64,000 nucleotides of DNA from CAXMRP01 sp965216515 (GCA_965216515.1 OZ244173.1:372001-436000), one strand, 5' to 3'. Numbered from the stretch's first letter, positions 25,052 through 36,777 are shown. A program made the numbers and translations. The notes: generated from the letters alone by a model not told the origin.

Positions 25052-26134
25052 TCAATCCGTCGCTTTGACGCGTTGTCGTTCGGCGACCGTTCCCCGTTGA
25101 ACCAGATGTCCGGGAACGGTCAACCTGCGGGGCAGGATGGAGCCGTCTTCGATTTGACCGAGCAGGAGATCGGCCGCTTCTTCGATCATACGCGATATGG
25201 GGAGGTGGTAGGTCGTCAGGTTGAAACTCGGCATGGCTGACAACCGTCCGTCGTCGAATCCGACGATCGAGACGTCCTCCGGCACACGGAGACCCAGGTC
25301 ATGCCGCACCGCCTCAAGGGCGGCAATGGCCATGGTTTCGCTCGCCACGAAAATCCCGTCCGGTCTCATTTCCGGTGGTCGGTCCAGCAGCCGTAACGCC
25401 GCCTTCGCCGCGGATTCGGCAAGATAGTCGCCGACCCCGCGGCCGAACGGTTTCATGCCATTTCGCGCCAGCGCCTCGACAAACCCGCGCTCGCGATCGA
25501 CGCTGGTCGATGTGCTCTGCCGGCCCACAATCATCGCCGGTCTGCGGTGCCCCGTTTTCAGCAAGAGTTCCGCCGCCGCTCTGCCGCCTTCCATGTCGTC
25601 CGTTGTGATCGCCGATACCTGCCCGCCCGGCTGGTACCGGTTGAACAATACGACAGGAATGCCGGCCTTGCTGCATTCGTCCGCGAACGTGGAGGAGATA
25701 TCGATCGAAGCCAGCAGCAGACCATCGATCCGGTAGCCGAGGATTTCCCGCACCATCGCCTCGGGCACCGCGATATTCTCCGGCGCCAGAAAGGTCATAA
25801 TGTTGTAGCCCTGTTCGCCGACTTTATCGGCCAGCAAACAGAAAAGCGGCGCGAAGTAGTCCATATACTCCCTTGCGACAACGATCCCGATGATCCGGCT
25901 CCGTCCGGTTATCAATGACCGGGCCAGCGCGTGCGGGCGGTATCCCAGTGTTTCGGCCGCCTGCATGACCTTGTGGCGCGTTTCGGGCGTAACATCGGGA
26001 GAAGTCCGAAAGGCGCGGCTGACGGTGGTTTGCGATACGCCGGCCAGCCGGGCGACATCATTCGATGTTACCGCGCGCGGGCTGGAGGCGGCGCCATGTC
26101 TCCGGGCGGCCCCGTTATTTTTGATCTCGCGCAA
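25052..26134 (-). CDS. LacI-family transcriptional regulator
   Basis: A LacI/GalR protein of about 360 residues. The helix-turn-helix is TSNDVARLAGVSQTTVSRAF, the hinge ends GYRPHALARSL, and the effector domain has GIVVAREYMDYFAPL, IDGLLLASIDISS, RRPAMIVGRQ, PDGIFVASETMAI and IVGFDDGRLSAMPSFNLTTY. The start is uncertain: a TTG with GGGAG 8 bases upstream is preferred over an earlier TTG at 26155 without a ribosome site. Its recognition helix SQTTVSR differs from the SQSAVSR of the other two LacI proteins, matching a different palindrome (26183-26196) in its divergent promoter. It probably controls the second importer and itself. Confidence 0.88.
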   Translation of the reverse strand: MREIKNNGAARRHGAASSPRAVTSNDVARLAGVSQTTVSRAFRTSPDVTPETRHKVMQAAETLGYRPHALARSLITGRSRIIGIVVAREYMDYFAPLFCLLADKVGEQGYNIMTFLAPENIAVPEAMVREILGYRIDGLLLASIDISSTFADECSKAGIPVVLFNRYQPGGQVSAITTDDMEGGRAAAELLLKTGHRRPAMIVGRQSTSTSVDRERGFVEALARNGMKPFGRGVGDYLAESAAKAALRLLDRPPEMRPDGIFVASETMAIAALEAVRHDLGLRVPEDVSIVGFDDGRLSAMPSFNLTTYHLPISRMIEEAADLLLGQIEDGSILPRRLTVPGHLVQRGTVAERQRVKATD

Positions 26135-26181
26135 TCCTCGCACTCCCACAATCAAATGCTGAAAACAGCAGAGTTCTGCAA

Positions 26182-26210
26182 TTGACTACGTAGTCATCGC
26201 TTGGTAAGCT
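26182..26210 (+). promoter_or_regulatory. promoter with palindromic operator for second importer operon
   Basis: The perfect 14-bp palindrome TGACTACGTAGTCA (26183-26196) has the central CG usual for LacI-family operators. It overlaps a -35-like TTGACT (26182-26187), and a weak -10-like TAAGCT (26205-26210) follows after 17 bases. The site lies between the leftward LacI gene and the rightward SnoaL-like gene, about 50 bases from the LacI start. Confidence 0.6.
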
Positions 26211-26284
26211 TGTCAAGCATGCCGCCATCCAAACGACCGAAACGTCATGTCGGCGGCCATTGGGAATCCAGGGGAAACACGGCC

Positions 26285-26764
26285 ATGCCAATGACCAGGG
26301 AAGAAAAGATACGCCATTGCGATGAAATGGTAGTCCGGACGCTCAATCAGAGACGTTATCACGAGACCAAGAACTACTGGCATGAGGACATGGTCTGGCG
26401 TGGTCCCCACGGTTGGGGTACCGTCATCGGCATCGACGATTTCATCAACAAGGTCATCGGGCCGCAGGGAAAAGCCTTTCCCGACTATGAGGCCAACAAT
26501 GTGATGTTCCTCGTGGATGGCGATTACGTGTCGGCCCGCGGCTATTTTACCGGTACTCACAGCGATACGTTTCTGGGAATTCCCGCGACCGGGAAGGTCG
26601 TGACCGTCGGATTCTCCGATTTCTGGCGTTTTGATGGCGACAAGCTTGCTGAAAACTGGGTCGAAGTCGACAATTACGGCTTCCTTAAGCAGATCGGTGC
26701 GCTGGAGGGGCAGACCCACTTGAGCGACACCACGACGTTTGAGAGCAAGAAGCCGCGGAAGTGA
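26285..26764 (+). CDS. single-domain NTF2/SnoaL-like protein
   Basis: A 159-residue SnoaL/ester-cyclase-like protein: WHEDMVWRGPHGWGTVIGI, FLGIPATGKVVTVGFSDFW and KLAENWVEVDNYGF match the corresponding segments of the other SnoaL-like proteins. I chose the ATG with AGGGGAAAC about 7 bases upstream. It is the first gene of the operon for the second CUT1 importer and directly follows the palindrome for the third LacI protein. It corresponds to the second domain of the two-domain versions. Function unknown. Confidence 0.82.
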   Translation: MPMTREEKIRHCDEMVVRTLNQRRYHETKNYWHEDMVWRGPHGWGTVIGIDDFINKVIGPQGKAFPDYEANNVMFLVDGDYVSARGYFTGTHSDTFLGIPATGKVVTVGFSDFWRFDGDKLAENWVEVDNYGFLKQIGALEGQTHLSDTTTFESKKPRK

Positions 26765-26859
26765 CGCCGGTACAGCCAACGCCCGTGTGACAGCCGGGCC
26801 CAAATCCGCTGGAAGCAAATAGGGGCGGGAGATTAGAAGAAAAAACAGGGGAGACTAGA

Positions 26860-28107
26860 ATGACACACTTTGCCCGTATCTATGCCGTTGCCTTGATTGC
26901 ATCGCTCGCGTCCGCTCCTGCCTTGGCGCGGGGCGTCTGCGATATCGAATCCGGTTCCATCCGGATCCTTGCCAACGACTTTCCGGCGCTCCGGACAGTG
27001 ACCAGGACGGCGAAGGAGTGCGCAGGCGACGCGGTCGAGTTCGAGCTCAACCACTCTGCCGAGCATTCCAACATAGCGGTTCCGGCAATGACGCCGAATC
27101 CGTCCGAATACACCGCACGGATCCTCGCCACCAGTACGCTTGTGACGATGATGAACAACGACCTCATCCGTCCGCTGAACGGATTGGTCGACAAATACGG
27201 AGACGGCCTTGCGCCGCATCAACTGATTGCTGTCGGCGACGACATCATGTCGGTCGCATTCATGGCCAATACACAGCATCTGATCTATCGCAAGGATATC
27301 CTGGCAGAAGCCGGGCTTGAGGTGCCGACCACCGTGGAAGAGGTGGTGGAAGCCTCGCGCGTCATCCGTGAGAAAGGCTTGATTGAGAACCCGTTTGGCG
27401 CGGCCTACAAGGCCGGCTGGAACGTCGCCGAAGAGTTTGTGAACATGTATCTCGGCCACGGCGGCGAATTCTTCAAGCAGGGAACCGCGGAGCCGGCCAT
27501 CAACAACGAAAAGGGGATCAAGACGCTGAATGCAATGAAGGCGTTGACCGAGTTCATGAACCCCGACTTCCTGACGCTCGAATCCGAAGGGATCAAGGTG
27601 GAATGGGAATCGGGCAATGTCGCGTTGATGTTCCTTTGGGCCTCCCGTGCGCCGACACTTCTCGATGATGAGGGCTCGACCCCGCAGATCGTCGAAAACA
27701 CGATCCTGACCGCACCTGTGACCGTGGATGGCGGCAGCATTCCCGTCGCCTCGTTGTGGTGGGACGGCTTTTCGATCTCAAACCGCGTTCCCGATGAGGA
27801 CGCGGAAGCCTCGTTCCGCGCGCTGGTCGGCGCTGTCACCTCCAAGGAAATGGCCAACAGCCATCAGGACGAGGCTGTCTGGCTTGTCGACGGCTTCACG
27901 CCGGGCCCCAAATCGATTGGCGTGGTCAAGGCGCTGGCGCTTGGTGCGCGACCCTATCCGACGACGGCGACAATGGGCCTCATGCATACGGCCCTCGGCG
28001 AGGAAATCATCGAGTTCCTGCAAGGCCGCGAATCTGCCGAGCAGGCACTTGCCGATGTCGAAACCGCCTATACCACCAAGGCCAAGGAGGCGGGATTCCT
28101 GAATTGA
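26860..28107 (+). CDS. CUT1 extracellular solute-binding protein
   Basis: A 415-residue periplasmic binding protein. A Sec signal (residues 1-23) ends APALA, and two early cysteines in the mature protein (RGVCDIES and AKECAGD) may form a disulfide, as in the paralogue at 11804. Shared segments include MANTQHLIYRKDILAEAG, YKAGWNVAEEFVNMYLG, NNEKGIKTLNAMKALTEFM and VASLWWDGFSISN. GGGGAGACTAGA precedes the ATG. It serves the two permeases downstream, and a strong hairpin follows its stop. Confidence 0.92.
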   Translation: MTHFARIYAVALIASLASAPALARGVCDIESGSIRILANDFPALRTVTRTAKECAGDAVEFELNHSAEHSNIAVPAMTPNPSEYTARILATSTLVTMMNNDLIRPLNGLVDKYGDGLAPHQLIAVGDDIMSVAFMANTQHLIYRKDILAEAGLEVPTTVEEVVEASRVIREKGLIENPFGAAYKAGWNVAEEFVNMYLGHGGEFFKQGTAEPAINNEKGIKTLNAMKALTEFMNPDFLTLESEGIKVEWESGNVALMFLWASRAPTLLDDEGSTPQIVENTILTAPVTVDGGSIPVASLWWDGFSISNRVPDEDAEASFRALVGAVTSKEMANSHQDEAVWLVDGFTPGPKSIGVVKALALGARPYPTTATMGLMHTALGEEIIEFLQGRESAEQALADVETAYTTKAKEAGFLN

Positions 28108-28114
28108 CGACATC

Positions 28115-28140
28115 CGGAAGGGCGCGTCTGCGCCCTTCCG
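28115..28140 (+). terminator. intercistronic hairpin after binding-protein gene
   Basis: A perfect 11-bp stem CGGAAGGGCGC / GCGCCCTTCCG with a 4-base loop begins 8 bases after the stop of the binding-protein gene. No T-run follows. It most likely limits read-through or protects the 3' end of the binding-protein message, as for the hairpin at 13024-13048. Confidence 0.65.
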
Positions 28141-28162
28141 AACCGAACTGGGGCGCCGTCAC

Positions 28163-29185
28163 GTGAAGCATCGGGATTTCATCTGGTTCATCTTGCCGAC
28201 GCTAACCGCGATGGTTCTTTTCATCGCCCTGCCGATTGTCTCCATCATATTGCAATCGGTTCACTCCCAGCCGGAACGTGTCGTCGAGACCGTCGAGAGT
28301 TGCGGTCCGTTCGGCTGTACAGAGACGACATCGGTTTCCCAACCGGAGACCGAAGAGGGCAATTTCTTCGGCGTTTTCTCGGGGGTTGAGAACTACGTGA
28401 ACCGCAACCATCTGGCCTTTCAGCAGATTGGGTCATACTGGAGCGGTTCCGAAAGCTGGGGCGGATTCTTCGCCGCGCTTATGAATCTGCCGTTTTACAA
28501 GGCACTGGCATTCACGCTCACCTACACATTTGCGGTCACACCGTGTGTCCTGTTCTTTGGGCTTTGCGTTGCCATGGCGGTCAACCGGCTGCCGCGCGCT
28601 TCCAAGGGGCCGGTGATCTTCGTCACGATTTTGCCGATGATAATCACGCCGCTCATCGGCTCGCTCATCCTTTTCTGGATGATCGATTCCCGCGGGATCA
28701 TCGGCGCGGGGCTGCAGCAGATATTCGATGATCCCGGCCTTTCGCTGAAAGCCTCAATCCCGCTTACCTGGATCTCGCTGATTATCTACGGCATCTGGCA
28801 CCATTCGCCGTTCGCCTTCGTGGTTTACTACGCCGCACTGCAAACCGTACCCCATGATCAACTGGAATCCGCGATGATCGATGGGGCTAGCCGCTGGCAG
28901 CGGCTTCGCTACGTCATCCTGCCGCACATCGCGCCGGTTACGATCTTCATCGGAATGATTTCGTTGATGGACAATCTCCGCGTCTTCGAACCTGTTGTCG
29001 GCTTCAACGCCGGTGCAAGCGCGCAGTCGCTTTCCTGGCTGGTCTACAACGACCTCCGGAACGAAACATTTCAGCTCTATGGCTCGGCTGCCGCGACATC
29101 GATCCTCACGATCATCGGTGTTGCCATCGTGCTGACACCTGTCATCATGCGGACATTGCGCGATTTCCGGCGAGGCGCCCAATGA
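28163..29185 (+). CDS. CUT1 ABC permease, MalF type
   Basis: A 340-residue permease of about six helices, starting at GTG. The EAA loop is LESAMIDGASRWQRLRYVILPHIAP. The periplasmic loop after helix 1 has a Cys pair CGPFGC, matching the CTPGFPKQTC of the permease at 13089, which supports common ancestry of the two importers. It overlaps the next permease by 4 bases (ATGA). Confidence 0.9.
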   Translation: MKHRDFIWFILPTLTAMVLFIALPIVSIILQSVHSQPERVVETVESCGPFGCTETTSVSQPETEEGNFFGVFSGVENYVNRNHLAFQQIGSYWSGSESWGGFFAALMNLPFYKALAFTLTYTFAVTPCVLFFGLCVAMAVNRLPRASKGPVIFVTILPMIITPLIGSLILFWMIDSRGIIGAGLQQIFDDPGLSLKASIPLTWISLIIYGIWHHSPFAFVVYYAALQTVPHDQLESAMIDGASRWQRLRYVILPHIAPVTIFIGMISLMDNLRVFEPVVGFNAGASAQSLSWLVYNDLRNETFQLYGSAAATSILTIIGVAIVLTPVIMRTLRDFRRGAQ

Positions 29186-30057
29186 GAGTTCTCGGCCGGT
29201 CCCCTCTGCTGACCTTTGTTTCGCTCAGCTTCCTGTGCGTCTGGCTGATCGCCGCCAGCTTTCCCTTTCTCTGGACGCTTTGGGGCTCATTCAAGGTCGA
29301 AGGCGACTTTTTCTCAAGGTCGGACTGGACCAATGCGATCTTCGGCATCCGAACGGCCGCCGAGACCGGCTCGCCATTCACGGTGGCTGCCTATCGCGAG
29401 GTCTGGGTGGAGGGTTATTTCTGGAAGGCGACGCTCAACACCTGGATCGTTACGATCTCCGTTGTCATCCTGTCGCTCGCCCTTGGCGCGCTTGGCGCCT
29501 ACGCCCTGTCCCGGTCGCCGTATCGCTATGCCGTCTATCTCCTGATCGCCGCGCTTGTTTTCCGGGCGATGCCGCACATCACGCTGGTGTCGGGCTATCT
29601 GCTTCCCATCTTTCAGTGGAATATCTGGGGTATTCTCCCGACCACGATCGTCGTTCTCGTGGCCATCAATCAGCCCTTCACCCTGTGGATGCTGTTTTCC
29701 TTTTTCCGAAACATCCCGCAGGATCTGGACGAAGCCGCGCAGGTCGATGGGTGCAGCCGGTTTCAGGCCTTCCGTTGGGTCATCATGCCGGTGATGTGGC
29801 CAGGCATGGTCACTGCCGGGCTTTTCAGCCTCATGCTCGCCTACAATGACTTTGCGGTGACGGCGATGCTTCTCAGCGAAAGCAACCACACGATGGTACC
29901 CAAGATTCAAAGCTATCTCGGCACCAACCAGACCGAGGGAGAAGTAATGTGGGCCGTCGCCGCCGTCGTGTCGGCGACCGCGCCGCTTTTCGTCATCGTT
30001 CTCTTTTTCCAGCGCCAGATCGTCGCCGGTCTCACCGCCGGCGCCGTCAAGGGCTAG
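29182..30057 (+). CDS. CUT1 ABC permease, MalG type
   Basis: A 291-residue MalG-like permease of normal length, coupled to the upstream permease by ATGA. It has the EAA loop LDEAAQVDGCSRFQAFRWVIMP and the C-terminus QIVAGLTAGAVKG, almost identical to that of the permease at 14113, but it lacks that protein's two extra membrane segments. No ATPase gene lies in this operon; the ATPase at 10692-11741 is the closest candidate partner. Confidence 0.91.
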   Translation: MRVLGRSPLLTFVSLSFLCVWLIAASFPFLWTLWGSFKVEGDFFSRSDWTNAIFGIRTAAETGSPFTVAAYREVWVEGYFWKATLNTWIVTISVVILSLALGALGAYALSRSPYRYAVYLLIAALVFRAMPHITLVSGYLLPIFQWNIWGILPTTIVVLVAINQPFTLWMLFSFFRNIPQDLDEAAQVDGCSRFQAFRWVIMPVMWPGMVTAGLFSLMLAYNDFAVTAMLLSESNHTMVPKIQSYLGTNQTEGEVMWAVAAVVSATAPLFVIVLFFQRQIVAGLTAGAVKG

Positions 30058-30070
30058 GGGGGACAGGCGC

Positions 30071-31045
30071 ATGGCTCCCAGCACGGGAAAGAGCGTGGTC
30101 GCGAATTGGTTGGGCGCATTCGGCATCTCCGGCGGGGATCCGGTTGCCACCGCCTCAGACGTGTTCGCGGCGGATGCCGAAATCCATATCTGTCACCCCT
30201 TCAACACGTGCGCCGGCCGCGATGCGATGACCGCCCGGTTTCTCCAACCGTTAATCCGTTCGTTTCGCGGATTGCATCGCCGGACCGACATTTTGATGGA
30301 GGGTGCGTGGAAGGGCTACCCCTGGGTTTCGGCGACAGGATACCTGGTCGGCACATTTGAACAGGAATTCCTCGGCATCGCCGCCAACAAAAAGCTGACA
30401 TATGTCAGGATTGGCGAGTTCCACCGGATCGACGGCCACCGCATCGCGCAGAGCTATATTTTTCTCGACCTTCCGGAATGGATGATGTCGGTCGGCGCCT
30501 GGCCTGGCGAACCGAGCCCGGGCTATGTCGGCGTGATCCCCGGTCCGATGACACACGACGGTATCCTGCGCGCGCCCCAGGATCCGGTCGAGGCCGCACG
30601 AACCCTCGATATCGTCGAGACGATGCTTCTCAGATTGAACACACCGGATGAAGCGTGGCGGCCTTACTGGCATCCGAACATGCTCTGGTACGGACCGGCC
30701 GCCTTCGGGAGCTATCTGGGATTGGCGGATTTTGCCGGCTTCCAGGTGCCGTTCGAACAGGCGTTCGAAGGTTGGGCGGGCGGCATCCACCCGGCTTCGC
30801 CGACGAAACATTTTACGCGCTTTGCCGAAGGCGACTATTGTTGTTCGGGTGGCTGGCCCTCGCTGTCGGGCCGCCACGTGCGTCCCTACCTGGGAATAGA
30901 CGCCACGGGTATCGACGTGCTGATGCGCGTGTGCGACTGGTGGCGACGCGATGGCGACCTGCTGGTCGAAAACTGGGTGTTCGTGGATATTCCCGACCTT
31001 CTCAGGCAATTGGGGCAGGATCCGTTCCCGGAAGGTATCGGCTGA
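30071..31045 (+). CDS. two-domain NTF2/SnoaL-like protein
   Basis: A 324-residue protein with two NTF2-fold domains (about 5-150 and 175-320). Domain 1 has FLGIAANKKLTYVRIGEFHR; domain 2 has YWHPNMLWYGPAAFGSYLGL, YLGIDATGIDVLMRVCDWW and LVENWVFVDIPDLL. It is a clear paralogue of the proteins at 9566-10570 and 17262-18314. It ends the second importer operon, 13 bases after the permease, so both importers have both a one-domain and a two-domain SnoaL-like protein attached. Function unknown. Confidence 0.8.
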   Translation: MAPSTGKSVVANWLGAFGISGGDPVATASDVFAADAEIHICHPFNTCAGRDAMTARFLQPLIRSFRGLHRRTDILMEGAWKGYPWVSATGYLVGTFEQEFLGIAANKKLTYVRIGEFHRIDGHRIAQSYIFLDLPEWMMSVGAWPGEPSPGYVGVIPGPMTHDGILRAPQDPVEAARTLDIVETMLLRLNTPDEAWRPYWHPNMLWYGPAAFGSYLGLADFAGFQVPFEQAFEGWAGGIHPASPTKHFTRFAEGDYCCSGGWPSLSGRHVRPYLGIDATGIDVLMRVCDWWRRDGDLLVENWVFVDIPDLLRQLGQDPFPEGIG

Positions 31046-31125
31046 GTGCGCGCCAAAGCGGCGGCGGGCTTTGGCAGCTTGCCGTGTGTTGAGTTGGAAG
31101 ACCGACAATCGTTGCGCTTGTGGAC

Positions 31126-31199
31126 TGGCTGGGGAACCTGGATTCGAACCAGGACCGACGGAGTCAGAGTCCGCTGTTCTACCGTTAAACTATTCCCCA
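31126..31199 (-). tRNA. tRNA-Gln (anticodon CTG)
   Basis: The minus strand folds as a 74-base tRNA with an encoded CCA. The acceptor stem is TGGGGAA / TTCCCCA with G discriminator, the anticodon loop CTCTGAC lies on stem GCGGA / TCCGT giving anticodon CUG, and the T-arm loop contains TTCGAAT. It reads CAG codons. Its 3' end points left, toward the catabolic region. Confidence 0.95.
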
Positions 31200-31416
31200 T
31201 TTCGCCGCGCGTCGGCTGTCCCGACCGCATCAGATCCGTCGCTATAATACGGCCTGTGCCGCCCATGCAAGGGAGGCCGGCGACAGATACGCGCCCCGGG
31301 CGGGCGGTTTGCCGGCATTGCCGCAGTTTCGCTCGCTGGCCGGTCCTGCTACGATGTCGGCAACAAGACCGGCGGCTGACGACGGGTCGGCGGCCGGCGA
31401 GGAAGTGGGAAACATC

Positions 31417-32785
31417 ATGCCAGAGGGTGAAGACGCGGACCGGTCCGCGCCCGAACCCGGTCAGGCGATGGGTCACGCGCCGGACGGCCGCAGCGTCGGG
31501 GCCGCCGGCAGCGATGACCGCCAGGATGTGCGCGGGAACGCGGGCGAGCCGGCGGCAGGAAGCGCCGGCTTTCAGGACCGCACCGGCCGCATTGCGGGTG
31601 AACGCCGGGACACCGGGCGGCAGAACTCCGGGCCGCGGCGCCGATATGGCGCCGGGCGGCGGCAGCGGCGTGGCCGCGGGCCGTTCTACGCGGCCCTCGA
31701 CCTTGGCACCAACAATTGCCGGTTGCTGGTGGCCGAGCCGGATGGACAGGGTTTTCGGGTCGTCGATTCCTTTTCCCGCATCGTCCGCCTCGGCGAAGGC
31801 CTCTCGCAATCCGGCCGCCTGAGCGAAGCGGCCATGCGGAGGGCCATCGCCGCATTGCGGATTTGCCGCGAAAAGATGCGCGCCCGCAGGATTGCCGGGG
31901 CGCGGATGATCGCCACGGAGGCCTGCCGCCGGGCCGACAATGGCGAAGACTTCATGGATCGCGTCAGTGCCGAGACCGGGATCGATCTGGAAGTCGTCGA
32001 CCGCCGCACCGAGGCCCAGCTCGCCGCCGCCGGATGTTCGGCCCTGATGGATCCGGAAGCCGACGGCGCCATCCTGTTCGATATCGGCGGCGGGTCATCG
32101 GAAATCGTCTGGCTCGATCGCCGGAAAAACCGCCGCCGCGGTCTGATGAAAGCCTGGGTCTCGCTGCCGGTTGGCGTCGTCACCCTGGCCGAAAAGCATG
32201 GCGGTGTTCAGGTCGACCAGGCCGTGTTTGACGCCATGGTTGCCGATGTCCGGGCGCAGTTTAGCGGATTTCGCGCCCGCGATGCCCTGCGCCGGGCCAT
32301 CGCCGCGCGGCCATTCCACTATCTTGGCACGTCGGGGACCGTCACCACCCTGGCCGGAGTTCATCTCCAGCTTCCGCGCTACAATCGCCGCTATGTCGAC
32401 GGGCTGTGGATGGAAAGGGACGACATTTCCCGCATGATGAACCGGATTGTCGCCATGGATTACGACGCCCGTGTCGCCAATCCCTGCATCGGCTCGGAAC
32501 GGGCCGACCTGGTGCTTGCCGGGTGTGCGATCTTTGAGGCGATCCGCACCGAATGGCCGCTGGACCGGTTGCGGGTCGCCGACCGGGGCTTGCGCGAAGG
32601 CATTCTGGTGAAGCTGATGCGGGCCGACGGCCATCTTTCGCCATCCAGGTCGCGGCGGCGCCAGGCGGGTGTCCGCGGCCAGGCCGGCAACCGCGATCGC
32701 GGTGGCGCGAAAACCGGGTCGGGGCCGGATCCGGCCGGTCCCGGCGGCGGCGCGCACGCCGTTGTGACCGGCGACAGGTTGGGCC

Positions 32786-32802
<17 letters not shown>
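31417..32802 (+). CDS. Ppx/GppA-family exopolyphosphatase/pppGpp phosphatase
   Basis: A protein of about 461 residues of the ASKHA-fold Ppx/GppA family, which hydrolyses polyphosphate or pppGpp. Phosphate-binding motifs are [15 protein letters not shown] and [13 protein letters not shown], with [14 protein letters not shown] later. About 85 N-terminal residues are low-complexity, rich in Gly, Arg and Asp, so the start is uncertain; I chose the ATG preceded by GTGGGAAAC. The C-terminal 60 residues are also Gly/Arg-rich. It overlaps the rlmE gene, the common order in Hyphomicrobiales. Confidence 0.88.
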
Positions 32803-35187
<2,385 letters not shown>

Positions 35188-35303
35188 GCATGCCGGGGGC
35201 AGTCCGGCGGCGGGCCGGTGGTCCCGGATGGTGTTAGCGGCCTGTCCGGGAATGGCCGGGCCGACCGGCACCGGCGACACCATGCCACACGGAACCTGAT
35301 CGG

Positions 35304-36635
35304 GTGCGTCTGCCCGGTCGCATCGCCGCCGCCGGCGAAGTGCTTGCCGAACTGGCCGCGCGCCATCGGCCGGCCGCACAGGTCTTGCAGGATTGGGGCA
35401 AGGCGCATCGCTTCGCCGGGGCGGGCGACCGGGCCGCCATCGGCAATATCGTATTTGACGGGCTGCGAAAACGCCGCTCCCTGGCCTGGCGCGCCGGGAG
35501 CGATGACCCTGTCGCTCTGGCGATGGCGGTCGTGATCCTGGATTGGGATCTCAATCCCCGGCCGGTCATCGATGCCTGCCTGAACGAGCCCCACGGACCG
35601 GGGCCGGACGCCTGTCCGCCCATTTTGGCCGAATGCCTTGCGGTCGGCGGCCGACCAATCGACGGTGCACCGGATGCCGTCCGCGCCGATGTCCCCGACT
35701 GGCTCGCACCGCGGCTCCACGCTGCCTTGGGCGACGATTGGATTGCCGAGGCGTCGGCGCTTGCCGCGCGGCCGCCGGTCGACCTTCGCGTCAACACGTT
35801 GAAAGCGGCGCGCCAGGCGGTGATCGGCCAGATGGTTCGCAGCCATCCTCTCGCCCTGCCGTATCCGCCCGAAGCCCTGCGCATCGCGCCGCCCGTCGCC
35901 GACGGACGCGGTGTCAATATCCGGGTCGATCCTGCCTATCTGCGCGGCCGCGTCGAAATCCAGGACCAGGGCAGCCAGATCGCCGCCCGGTTGACCGGCG
36001 CGCGGCCCGGCGAACAGGTGCTGGACTATTGCGCCGGCGGCGGCGGCAAGACCCTCGCCCTGGCAGCCCTGATGGACAATCACGGCCAGATATTCGCCTA
36101 CGACAGCGATCCCCACCGCATAGCGCCGATATACGAACGTCTGAAGCGGGCAGGGGTCCGCAACACCCAGGTGATCGCGCCAGCGAAGCCCGGCACCCCG
36201 TCGTCCGACGTACCAGCGCTCGCCGCGCTCGCCGGCCGGATGGACCGGGTGCTTGTCGATGCGCCATGCACCGGAACCGGTGTGTGGCGCCGCCGCCCCG
36301 ACGCCAAATGGCGCCTGAGCCGGGATCAGCTGAAGGCACGGATTGCCGAACAGGGGGCCATCCTGTCGGCGGCCGGTGCCTATGTACGGCCCGGCGGCAG
36401 CCTTTGCTATGTCACCTGCTCGCTCCTGGAGGAAGAAAACGAACGCATCGTCGCCGCTTTTCTTGCCGGGCATCCGGCGTTCTCGGCAACCGATCTGCAG
36501 GCTGCGGCGCAAACCCGTCTGGGTGCCGGTGCCGATCTGCCGACCCGGGCCGCCCCCTATGTCCGGATCACGCCCAGATCCGCCGGAACGGACGGTTTTT
36601 TTGTCGCCGAACTGGTCCGCGATGCCGGCTCATAG
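35304..36635 (+). CDS. RsmB-like 16S rRNA (cytosine-C5) methyltransferase
   Basis: A 443-residue RsmB/NOL1-type m5C methyltransferase that likely modifies 16S rRNA. An N-terminal NusB-like part (about 1-130) precedes the SAM domain. Motifs are IQDQGSQIAARL, LDYCAGGGGKTLALA (SAM site), VLVDAPCTGTGVWRRRPD with one catalytic Cys, and CYVTCSLLEEENE with the second. The start codon is GTG with a weak ribosome site. Its place after guaB is typical of Hyphomicrobiales. Confidence 0.9.
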   Translation: MRLPGRIAAAGEVLAELAARHRPAAQVLQDWGKAHRFAGAGDRAAIGNIVFDGLRKRRSLAWRAGSDDPVALAMAVVILDWDLNPRPVIDACLNEPHGPGPDACPPILAECLAVGGRPIDGAPDAVRADVPDWLAPRLHAALGDDWIAEASALAARPPVDLRVNTLKAARQAVIGQMVRSHPLALPYPPEALRIAPPVADGRGVNIRVDPAYLRGRVEIQDQGSQIAARLTGARPGEQVLDYCAGGGGKTLALAALMDNHGQIFAYDSDPHRIAPIYERLKRAGVRNTQVIAPAKPGTPSSDVPALAALAGRMDRVLVDAPCTGTGVWRRRPDAKWRLSRDQLKARIAEQGAILSAAGAYVRPGGSLCYVTCSLLEEENERIVAAFLAGHPAFSATDLQAAAQTRLGAGADLPTRAAPYVRITPRSAGTDGFFVAELVRDAGS

Positions 36636-36777
36636 CGGCGGAATCCCGGGCTTTGCGCGCATATTTTGCTACCTGAATACCAGTTAAATGCCGGCTTCCG
36701 GTTTGGTTCAGGCGGTGTCTGACATTCTCCGACCACACAAACAGACAAGCGCCAAACACTTGATACGGAGAAAGACC

